Shown: one piece after another, positions 1 to 6,145 of the stretch
Numbering within the stretch: position 1 is the stretch's first letter
Layout of the letters: every line of letters begins with the position of its first letter
Assembly (NCBI GenBank): GCA_937875295.1
Contig: CALLXS010000087.1
Location: forward strand, 1-11,387
Direction of reading: 5' to 3'
Length of the DNA stretch: 11,387 bases
DNA from: an uncultured bacterium
Lineage (GTDB): Bacteria; Bacteroidota; Ignavibacteria; Kapaibacteriales; UBA2268
Made by a program: the position numbers and the translations under genes
Notes under the pieces: model-generated
What the model was told of the DNA's origin: nothing
The model's input: only the letters and a program-made list of their open reading frames with translations
Databases searched by the model: none

Positions 1-386
1 CCGGAGGGCACACAATTAATCCTACTTATGAGGAAATTTGCATAGGAAATACAGGGCATTACGAAGCTATTGAAGTGATTTTTGACAAAACAATAATCAA
101 TTATAAGCAAGTAGTGGAGTATTTTTTCGAAATACATGATGCTACTCAAACAAATGGTCAAGGTCCTGATATCGGCGAACAATATCTTTCTGTTATTTTT
201 TATAATGATAATTCACAAAAAGAAATTTCGGAGAATATAATTAAATATTTAAATGAAAAAAATTATAAAATAGCAACAAAGTTGATACAAACTACTGTGT
301 TTTTCCCAGCAGAGAATTATCATCAAGATTATTATACAAAAAAAGGCACAAAGCCTTATTGTCACTTTAGAAGAAAAATATTTTGA
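1..386 (+). CDS. msrA: Peptide methionine sulfoxide reductase MsrA, C-terminal part (5' end outside window)
   Basis: MsrA reduces the S-epimer of methionine sulfoxide, free or in proteins, and so repairs oxidative damage; thioredoxin normally recycles it. The open frame runs from base 3 without a start codon, so the gene enters from the left edge. Visible family motifs, in order, are GGHTINPTYEEIC, TGHYEA (usual form GHAEA), an FFEIHD stretch, QGPDIGEQYLS (usual form G.D.G.QYRS, so Arg is replaced by Leu), and near the end AENYHQDYY followed by KPYCHF. The catalytic Cys of the GCFWG motif would lie just upstream of the window. A GTG at 75 is in frame, but it sits inside the conserved domain and is not the start. 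The C-terminus, ending soon after PYCHF, matches the short MsrA form. Identification is firm; the missing N-terminus cannot be judged, nor whether MsrB is fused or adjacent upstream. Confidence 0.93.
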   Translation, partial: GGHTINPTYEEICIGNTGHYEAIEVIFDKTIINYKQVVEYFFEIHDATQTNGQGPDIGEQYLSVIFYNDNSQKEISENIIKYLNEKNYKIATKLIQTTVFFPAENYHQDYYTKKGTKPYCHFRRKIF

Positions 387-401
387 TATACAATATTTTT
401 T
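374..401 (+). terminator. Possible weak AT-only terminator after msrA
   Basis: A nine-base inverted repeat (aaaaatatt at 374-382, aatattttt at 392-400) brackets the msrA stop codon and ends in six T's. The stem has no G-C pair, so it would be unstable, and such structures arise easily by chance in DNA this AT-rich. Transcription may read on into the next gene. Confidence 0.25.
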
Positions 402-452
402 ATTAATCAAAGTCAACTTTTAATAATTGTTTAACTAAAAATTGGAATTAAA

Positions 453-914
453 ATGAAAAAATTAATGTTTATTATTGCTTTATTAGCTTTTATGGTTAAT
501 AATGGTATTGCTGATGATTTATTACCAAAGAAATCTTATCCTATTGAAATTACAGAATATGTAAAAAAGCACTTTCCTAGCGAAAAAATATTACGAATTG
601 AAAAAGACATTGATGATAATAAAGCTGAATACACTGTAAAATTAAGCAACAAAATGAAGTTAGAATTTAATTCAGAATTAAAGATTGTGGAAATAAAAGC
701 AAGGAAATATCAAGATTTCCCTTTAAGTGTATTTCAACCAAAAATATTGGAATTACTAAAAAAAGATTATCCAAATTGTAAAATTAAATCTTGGGAATTA
801 GATAGAAATTCACAGGAAATTGAAATAAAATATAATAATAAATTAATAGAATTGGAATTCAATAGTTCTGGGAATTTGATGTCTACTCATACTAGTTCAG
901 ACACAGATGATTAA
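453..914 (+). CDS. Small exported PepSY-like protein with two half-repeats
   Basis: This 153-residue protein starts with a clear Sec signal peptide: Lys-Lys at positions 2-3, a hydrophobic core at 4-16, and likely cleavage after NGIA at residue 20. The mature part has two similar halves, about residues 31-82 and 91-143. Each has an amphipathic helix (ITEYVKKHFP; ILELLKKDYP), then alternating beta-like strands, closing on a shared pattern (KLEFNSELKIVEI; IELEFNSSGNLM). This layout matches the PepSY-like family (often annotated as beta-lactamase-inhibitor-like or DUF2874) common in small periplasmic proteins of Bacteroidota. Such proteins have no known enzymatic activity, and no catalytic motif is visible. 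The tail is Ser/Thr/Asp-rich. It follows msrA by 66 bp on the same strand and could be co-transcribed; a strong terminator follows it. A weak GGA lies about 8 nt before the ATG. Family assignment is by pattern; the function is unknown. Confidence 0.8.
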   Translation: MKKLMFIIALLAFMVNNGIADDLLPKKSYPIEITEYVKKHFPSEKILRIEKDIDDNKAEYTVKLSNKMKLEFNSELKIVEIKARKYQDFPLSVFQPKILELLKKDYPNCKIKSWELDRNSQEIEIKYNNKLIELEFNSSGNLMSTHTSSDTDD

Positions 915-936
915 AATCTATAATAAAATGATTTTA

Positions 937-1002
937 TTATATTAAAAAATATATAACCCGCTATTTGCATGAAATAGCGGGCTTTTTTATATTAAAAAAT
1001 AT
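937..1002. repeat. 16-bp direct repeat flanking the terminator
   Basis: The sequence ttatattaaaaaatat occurs at 937-952 and again at 987-1002, exactly 50 bp apart, on both sides of the terminator hairpin. It contains only A and T, so chance similarity in this AT-rich spacer is possible. No insertion or target-site features accompany it. Confidence 0.5.
957..988 (+). terminator. Strong rho-independent terminator after the PepSY-like gene
   Basis: Perfect 10-bp stem: cccgctattt at 957-966, a five-base loop gcatg, and aaatagcggg at 972-981, followed by C and six T's. It is one of few GC-rich spots in the intergenic DNA. An additional AT-only palindrome with 11-base arms (919-929 and 931-941) lies between the stop codon and this hairpin. 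Confidence 0.93.
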
Positions 1003-1024
1003 TGTTAAAAATTAAAAAGATAAA

Positions 1025-1159
1025 ATGAGTGAATTAAATTATATAGGAATAATAATAGGATTAATATTTTTTTCGTCCTTTTGGAGCATTCTCGAAATTT
1101 TTGAACAAACAAAGAGAGTTGAAAAAGGTTGGTTTCCTGCTAATCCAAATAAAAAATGA
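1025..1159 (+). CDS. Possible 44-residue single-span membrane protein
   Basis: A short frame with ATG at 1025 and TGA at 1157 encodes 44 residues. The N-terminal part, about residues 6-26, is strongly hydrophobic (YIGIIIGLIFFSSFWSIL) and would span the membrane once. The tail is polar and basic, with a GWFPANP segment and two final lysines. This hydrophobic-then-basic layout suggests an N-out, C-in small membrane protein. Against it: only 36 nt separate the preceding terminator's T-run from the ATG, there is no clear Shine-Dalgarno sequence, and I recognise no family. The mutase promoter lies downstream, so it would need its own promoter or read-through. Treat as a candidate only. Confidence 0.38.
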   Translation: MSELNYIGIIIGLIFFSSFWSILEIFEQTKRVEKGWFPANPNKK

Positions 1160-1207
1160 ATAAATATAAATAAAATAATAAAAAAAACATCAAATAAATA
1201 AAAATAA

Positions 1208-1238
1208 TTGTTTTAAACACTATAATTCCGTAATTTTG
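1208..1238 (+). promoter_or_regulatory. Bacteroidota-type promoter for the methylmalonyl-CoA mutase genes
   Basis: taattttg at 1231-1238 fits the TAnnTTTG -7 consensus described for Bacteroides/Flavobacterium primary sigma factors exactly. A TTG at 1208-1210 lies 20 bp upstream as the -33 element. The predicted start of transcription, a few bases past 1238, leaves a leader of about 50 nt before the ATG at 1297. The match is by eye; no other window position before this operon fits as well. Confidence 0.6.
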
Positions 1239-1296
1239 AGTTTATTTTAAATGTAAAAAATATAAATAATATATCCATTAACAAATTGGGCAAAAT

Positions 1297-3387
1297 ATGT
1301 CTATGGAACAATCAAAAAGATTATTAGAAGAATTTCCTCCAAATTCCTATGAAGAGTGGACAGTCGTAGCTGAAGCTTCATTAAAAGGGAAGCCACTGGA
1401 GAAAATTTCAACAAAAACTTATGAAGGCATCACATTAAAACCTATTTATAGGAAAGAAGATGCAGAAAACTTACCACATCTAAAAAATAACTTCCCAGGC
1501 GAATTTCCTTATGTAAGAGGAACTAAAGCCGATGGTTACAAAAAGGATGCATGGTTAATTGAACAAGAAATCAACAATTCTTGTCCAGGTCAATTTAATG
1601 CAACATTACAAAATGATTTAAAAAGAGGTCAAAATGCAATTTCATTAAAAATAAATGAACAAGTCATTGACCAATTAATTCAGGGTAAATCAGATAAATT
1701 TTGTCCTTCGACTGCAGTATTTGACCTAAAACGTCTATCAAAAGCATTCGATGGAATTGATATTACAAAAAATTTCTTGCATATTAAATCAAATAAATAT
1801 CCTGCAATTTTTTATAGTCTATTTCTAGCTTACTTAAAGCAAAATAATATTAAATTAAGCGATATAAAAGGAATTTTCAAAATTGATCCATTAGGGAATT
1901 TAGTTCGTTATGGTGAAATTAATATGAAATCCGAAACATATTATAAATGGGCTGCAGAGATAATAAAACACTTAACAGAAAATAATTCTCCTTTAAAAGC
2001 AATTGAAATTGATGTTTCTATTTATAATGATGGTGGAGCAAATGCTGTACAAGAAGTTGCTTTTGCTTTAGCTACTGCTGCTGATTATCTCAGAGGAATT
2101 AGCGCAAATGGAGTTGAGATTAAAGATATTGCTAAGAGAGTAGCTTTCACAGTAAGCGTAAGCTCAAATCATTTTATGGAAATTTCTAAAATGAGAGCTC
2201 TTAGAATGCTATGGGCGTTCATTAGTAAAGAATTTGGCGCTGATGAATGTGGTCAAAAAATATTTATGCATGCTAGAACTGCAAAAATAAATAAAGCAGA
2301 ATTAGACCAATATGTTAATATGTTAAGAGTAACTAACGAATCTTTAGCTGCTGTAATTTCAGGAGCTGATAGCATAACTGTTACTCCATTTGATAGTTTA
2401 TTTGGAGAACCTAAAGATTTCTCACGCAGGATTGCAAGAAATACTTCATTATTCTTAAAAGAAGAATGTAATTTATTAGACACAATAGACCCTGCTGGCG
2501 GTTCTTGGTATATTGAAAATATTACTGCTGAAATTGCAAATAGAGCTTTTAAATTGTTCCAAGAAATTGAAGCCAATGGCGGAATGGAAAAAGAAATTCT
2601 TGCTGGAAACATCCAAAAAATGGTAAAAGAAATTAAAAACCAAAGAGTTAAGAATTTACAAACTCGTAAAGATGTTTTAATTGGTATAAATAAATATCCA
2701 AATACTAATGAAAAAGAAGTAGATGTAATAAATGAAGATCAACAAGAATTTTTCGATCATATCAAAGAAAAATATGTTAAAAACGAAGAAATCTTTGCAA
2801 ATGTAGATAAAAAAGATATGGCTAAGTCAATCACCGATATGGCAGATGCATTTGCTAAAGGTGGTTTTGTGATGGATGCTGTAAATTTATTCTGCAATTT
2901 TAGTGGCATAAAAGCTGAAAAAATTGATACTACAAGATTAGCAGAACCTTTTGAAATAATTAGAAATAATACAAAACTTGCTAAAGAGAAAAATGGAAAA
3001 GCTCCAGAGATATTTTTAGCAAATATGGGTCCATTGAAACAATTCAAACCGCGAGCAGATTTTAGCTCTGATTTCTTTACTACTGCCGGATTTGATATTA
3101 TTTATAACAATGGGTTTAATACTCCTGAAGAAGCAGCAAAAGCAGCTCTTGAAAGCGATTCGAAAGTAATTGTAATTTGCTCTACTGATGATACTTATCC
3201 AGAAATTGTACCAACATTAGCAAAAGAAATAAAAACTAAGAATCCTGATAAATACATAATATTAGCTGGATATCCGACTGATTATATCGAACAATTTAAG
3301 CAAGCAGGTGTTGATGAATTTATACATATTAAATCAAATATATATGATATTCTAAGTTTAATTCAAACTAAACTCGGTATAGCTTAA
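1297..3387 (+). CDS. mutA: Methylmalonyl-CoA mutase, small (non-catalytic) subunit
   Basis: This is the partner subunit of heterodimeric methylmalonyl-CoA mutase, the cytoplasmic B12 enzyme that interconverts methylmalonyl-CoA and succinyl-CoA. The 696 residues hold a mutase TIM-barrel domain at about 30-480 and a cobalamin-binding-like domain at about 570-696. Barrel motifs parallel to the large subunit include FMEISKMRALRMLW, DFSRRIARNTSLFL and DPAGGSWYIE. Hallmarks of the inactive subunit are seen. The large subunit's RQYAGF segment is replaced by IEQEINN, so the active-site Tyr is lost. The DxHxxG axial-ligand motif is absent: the aligned stretch reads ANMGPLKQFKPRAD. These losses are normal for MutA and not decay. 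It lies 43 bp before the large-subunit gene and shares its promoter at 1208-1238. The ATG is preceded by only a weak TTGGG; no better in-frame start is seen. Confidence 0.95.
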   Translation: MSMEQSKRLLEEFPPNSYEEWTVVAEASLKGKPLEKISTKTYEGITLKPIYRKEDAENLPHLKNNFPGEFPYVRGTKADGYKKDAWLIEQEINNSCPGQFNATLQNDLKRGQNAISLKINEQVIDQLIQGKSDKFCPSTAVFDLKRLSKAFDGIDITKNFLHIKSNKYPAIFYSLFLAYLKQNNIKLSDIKGIFKIDPLGNLVRYGEINMKSETYYKWAAEIIKHLTENNSPLKAIEIDVSIYNDGGANAVQEVAFALATAADYLRGISANGVEIKDIAKRVAFTVSVSSNHFMEISKMRALRMLWAFISKEFGADECGQKIFMHARTAKINKAELDQYVNMLRVTNESLAAVISGADSITVTPFDSLFGEPKDFSRRIARNTSLFLKEECNLLDTIDPAGGSWYIENITAEIANRAFKLFQEIEANGGMEKEILAGNIQKMVKEIKNQRVKNLQTRKDVLIGINKYPNTNEKEVDVINEDQQEFFDHIKEKYVKNEEIFANVDKKDMAKSITDMADAFAKGGFVMDAVNLFCNFSGIKAEKIDTTRLAEPFEIIRNNTKLAKEKNGKAPEIFLANMGPLKQFKPRADFSSDFFTTAGFDIIYNNGFNTPEEAAKAALESDSKVIVICSTDDTYPEIVPTLAKEIKTKNPDKYIILAGYPTDYIEQFKQAGVDEFIHIKSNIYDILSLIQTKLGIA

Positions 3388-3430
3388 TTTTTTAATAATA
3401 AATAAATTAATAAATGGAGACAATAAAATA

Positions 3431-5602
3431 ATGAAATATCCTGAATTTAATAAAATAGATTTTACACCTGAATATCATAAAACAAGTTTCGAAGAATGGA
3501 AAAATAATATCGAAAAAAATACCGGTATGAAGTTCGATAAATTAGTAGAAAAATCAATGGAAAATATTGATATTTCACCTATTAATTATGACGAAGAATA
3601 TCAAAATTATGAACATTTAGGTTATACAGCAGGTATTGCACCTAATTTAAGGGGTCCTTATCCTACTATGTATGTAACTCGTCCTTGGACGATTAGACAA
3701 TATGCAGGTTTCTCTACTGCTGAGGAATCAAATGCATTTTATAGAAGAAATTTAGCAGCAGGTCAAAAAGGATTATCAGTAGCATTTGATTTAGCTACTC
3801 ATAGAGGTTATGATTCAGATCACGAGCGAGTAGTCGGCGATGTCGGAAAAGCTGGTGTAGCAGTAGATTCAATCCTCGATATGAAAATTCTCTTCGACAA
3901 AATCCCATTAGACAAAATGTCTGTATCAATGACTATGAATGGAGCTGTTCTACCTGTACTTGCTTTTTATATTATTGCAGCAGAAGAACAAGGCGTAGCT
4001 CAAGAATTGCTATCTGGTACAATTCAGAATGACATTTTAAAAGAATATATGGTGCGTAATACCTATATTTATCCACCAGAAATTTCAATGAAAATAATTT
4101 CTGATATTTTTGAATACACTTCTAAAAATATGCCTAAATTTAATAGTATTTCAATATCTGGTTATCATATGCAAGAAGCAGGTGCAACTGCTGATATTGA
4201 AATGGCATATACTTTAGCTGACGGTCTTGATTATGTTCGTTCTGGTATTAAAGCTGGTTTGCATATAGATGATTTTGCTCCTAGATTGTCATTCTTCTGG
4301 GCAATTGGCAAAAATTACTTTATGGAAATTGCTAAAATGAGAGCTGCAAGGATGCTTTGGGCTAAGCTAATGAAAGGCTTAGGAGCTAAAAATCCAAAAT
4401 CTTTAGCTTTAAGAACTCACAGCCAAACTTCTGGCTGGAGCTTAACAGAACAAGATCCATTTGTAAACGTATCAAGAACTGCTATTGAAGCTATGGGTGC
4501 TGCTCTTGGTCATACTCAATCACTTCATACTAATGCATTAGATGAAGCTATTGCACTTCCTACTGATTTCTCAGCTCGTATTGCTCGTAATACTCAATTA
4601 TTCTTGCAAGAAGAGACAGGAATTTGTAATGTAATAGATCCATGGGGTGGGTCATATTATGTAGAAGCTTTAACTAATGCCATAATGCATAAAGCATGGG
4701 AACATATAGAAGAAGTTGAGTCATTAGGTGGAATGGCTAAAGCAATAGAAACTGGCGTTCCAAAAATGAGAATAGAAGAAGCATCGGCAAGACGCCAAGC
4801 AAGAATTGATTCTGGCAAAGAAGCTATTATCGGTGTAAATAAATATAAATTAGACCACGAGGACCCAATTGATATTTTAGAGGTCGATAATACTGCCGTT
4901 AGAGAACAACAAATTAAGAGATTAAATGAATTAAAAGCTAATAGAAATAATGCCAAAGTACAAGAAGCTCTCGAAGCAATTACTAAATGTGCAGAAACAG
5001 GTGAAGGTAATTTACTTTCTCTTGCAATTGATGCAGCCAGAGAAAGAGCTAGCTTAGGTGAAATTTCTTATGCAATTGAAAAAGTAAAAGGGAGACATCA
5101 AGCTGTGATTCGTTCTATTAGTGGTGTATATAGTGCTGAGTATTCTGACAATGAAATTATTGATAGAGTAAGAAAATTAGCAGATGAATTTGAACAAAAA
5201 GAGGGCAGAAGACCTAGAATTTTAGTTGCTAAAATGGGTCAAGATGGTCATGACAGAGGAGCTAAAGTAGTAGCTACTGCATATGCAGATATGGGCTTTG
5301 ACGTTGATATAGGACCTTTATTCCAAACTCCTGCTGAAACTGCTAAAATGGCTGTAGAAAATGATGTTCATATAGTAGGAGTATCTTCTCTTGCTGCTGG
5401 ACATAAGACTTTAGTTCCAGCTCTACGTGATGAATTAAAAGCATTAGGTAGGGAAGATATTGTAATTGTTTGCGGTGGAGTAATCCCTGCTCAAGATTAT
5501 GATTTCTTATACAAAAATGGAGCTTCTGCTATTTTTGGTCCTGGTACAGTATTACCAGTAGCTGCTGAAAAGATTTTAAAAGATCTTTTTAATAGAATAT
5601 AA
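3431..5602 (+). CDS. mutB: Methylmalonyl-CoA mutase, large catalytic subunit
   Basis: This adenosylcobalamin enzyme isomerises (R)-methylmalonyl-CoA and succinyl-CoA by a radical mechanism, in propionate breakdown or in propionate formation. The 723 residues align almost collinearly with the Propionibacterium shermanii large subunit (728 residues, from memory). Visible catalytic residues are Tyr91 in RQYAGF, Arg209 in MVRNTYIYPP and His246 in SGYHMQEAG. The C-terminal B12 domain (about 585-723) carries DGHDRG with Asp605, the axial ligand His607 and Gly610, then SSLAAGH and GGVIPAQD. All key residues are present, so the enzyme should be active. GGAG at 3416-3419 lies 11 nt before the ATG and supports this start. 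It ends at the bidirectional terminator. Neither the MeaB/ArgK GTPase chaperone nor methylmalonyl-CoA epimerase is in this operon, so both would have to be encoded elsewhere. Confidence 0.97.
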   Translation: MKYPEFNKIDFTPEYHKTSFEEWKNNIEKNTGMKFDKLVEKSMENIDISPINYDEEYQNYEHLGYTAGIAPNLRGPYPTMYVTRPWTIRQYAGFSTAEESNAFYRRNLAAGQKGLSVAFDLATHRGYDSDHERVVGDVGKAGVAVDSILDMKILFDKIPLDKMSVSMTMNGAVLPVLAFYIIAAEEQGVAQELLSGTIQNDILKEYMVRNTYIYPPEISMKIISDIFEYTSKNMPKFNSISISGYHMQEAGATADIEMAYTLADGLDYVRSGIKAGLHIDDFAPRLSFFWAIGKNYFMEIAKMRAARMLWAKLMKGLGAKNPKSLALRTHSQTSGWSLTEQDPFVNVSRTAIEAMGAALGHTQSLHTNALDEAIALPTDFSARIARNTQLFLQEETGICNVIDPWGGSYYVEALTNAIMHKAWEHIEEVESLGGMAKAIETGVPKMRIEEASARRQARIDSGKEAIIGVNKYKLDHEDPIDILEVDNTAVREQQIKRLNELKANRNNAKVQEALEAITKCAETGEGNLLSLAIDAARERASLGEISYAIEKVKGRHQAVIRSISGVYSAEYSDNEIIDRVRKLADEFEQKEGRRPRILVAKMGQDGHDRGAKVVATAYADMGFDVDIGPLFQTPAETAKMAVENDVHIVGVSSLAAGHKTLVPALRDELKALGREDIVIVCGGVIPAQDYDFLYKNGASAIFGPGTVLPVAAEKILKDLFNRI

Positions 5603-5620
5603 TTTAGTATTAAAAATACA

Positions 5621-5663
5621 AAATAAAATAGGGGGTTGGTAATTACCAACCCCCATTTTATTT
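5621..5663. terminator. Bidirectional terminator between convergent mutB and the EIIA gene
   Basis: Perfect 10-bp GC-rich stem (gggggttggt at 5631-5640, accaaccccc at 5645-5654) with a 4-base aatt loop. It is flanked by A-rich sequence on the left and T-rich sequence on the right that extend the pairing past one bulged A at 5630. It can therefore end transcripts from both sides, as expected between two converging genes. Confidence 0.93.
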
Positions 5664-5685
5664 ATTAATTTAATGGAATAAAAAG

Positions 5686-6138
5686 TTAAAATTCTTCTTT
5701 TAATAAATTAATTACTTCCTCAGAAGTTTTACAGTTTTTCAGAATTTTTAATCTATTTTCATCACATAAGAACCTAGATATTTTACTTAAAATTCTTAAA
5801 TGTGATCCCACATTTTGCTCTCTTCCTAGGAGTAGGAAAGCTATATCAACTGGTTTATTATCTACTGATTCAAAATCAATTGGTTCTTTTAAAATTGCAA
5901 CAGAACAAATTGTATCTTGTACAAAATTTGTTTTAGCATGTGGGATAGCAATACCATCACCTATGCCAGTCGATAGTAATTGTTCTCTATCGAAAATTGC
6001 TTTGCTTACTTTTTCTTTGTCTAATATTTTATTAGATTTTTCAGCTAAATCAATTAATTTAGTAATTAGGTCAGTTTTATCTTTTGACGTAATATTAATA
6101 GCAATTGATTGTGGATTAATAAAATTTGTAATATCCAT
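5686..6138 (-). CDS. Stand-alone PTS EIIA protein (fructose/nitrogen, PtsN-like)
   Basis: This is a 150-residue single-domain EIIA of the fructose/mannitol/nitrogen PTS class, a cytoplasmic phosphocarrier that takes phosphate from HPr/NPr. The phosphorylated histidine is His67 in STGIGDGIAIPHAK; a second conserved His occurs in GSHLRILSKISRFL; the C-terminus has the usual SEEVINLL helix. No EIIB/EIIC permease domain or HPr gene is near, so a regulatory PtsN-like role is more likely than sugar uptake (inference). I chose the ATG at 6138 because it begins at the domain edge (MDITNFI) and lies 7 nt after the stop of the transglycosylase gene. The frame stays open to an ATG at 6222, but that stretch overlaps the last LysM repeat of the upstream gene in another frame. 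No clear ribosome-binding site precedes the start, so translation probably depends on coupling to the upstream gene. Stop is 23 bp from the shared terminator. Confidence 0.9.
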   Translation of the reverse strand: MDITNFINPQSIAINITSKDKTDLITKLIDLAEKSNKILDKEKVSKAIFDREQLLSTGIGDGIAIPHAKTNFVQDTICSVAILKEPIDFESVDNKPVDIAFLLLGREQNVGSHLRILSKISRFLCDENRLKILKNCKTSEEVINLLKEEF

Positions 6139-6145
6139 ATTGTTT

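Noticed and set aside
75..386. A GTG-initiated 103-residue gene
   Set aside because: The GTG lies inside the conserved MsrA domain, and the frame is open and matches MsrA right up to the window edge, so this is a truncated msrA and not a short gene.
2253..3047. Minus-strand open frames inside mutA, and similar frames opposite mutB, the transglycosylase and the protease
   Set aside because: They lie fully antisense to well-conserved coding regions, show no family motifs, and reflect codon bias on the opposite strand.
1297..3387. Loss of the cobalamin-ligand motif and active-site Tyr in mutA as a sign of gene decay
   Set aside because: The small subunit of heterodimeric methylmalonyl-CoA mutase is known to lack these residues, and the frame is intact and full length.
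2180..4370. Matching DNA stretches in mutA and mutB (for example around 2176-2215 and 4320-4360) as a repeat element
   Set aside because: They encode the same paralogous motif (FMEI.KMRA.RMLW) in two homologous subunits, so they are ordinary ancient gene duplication.
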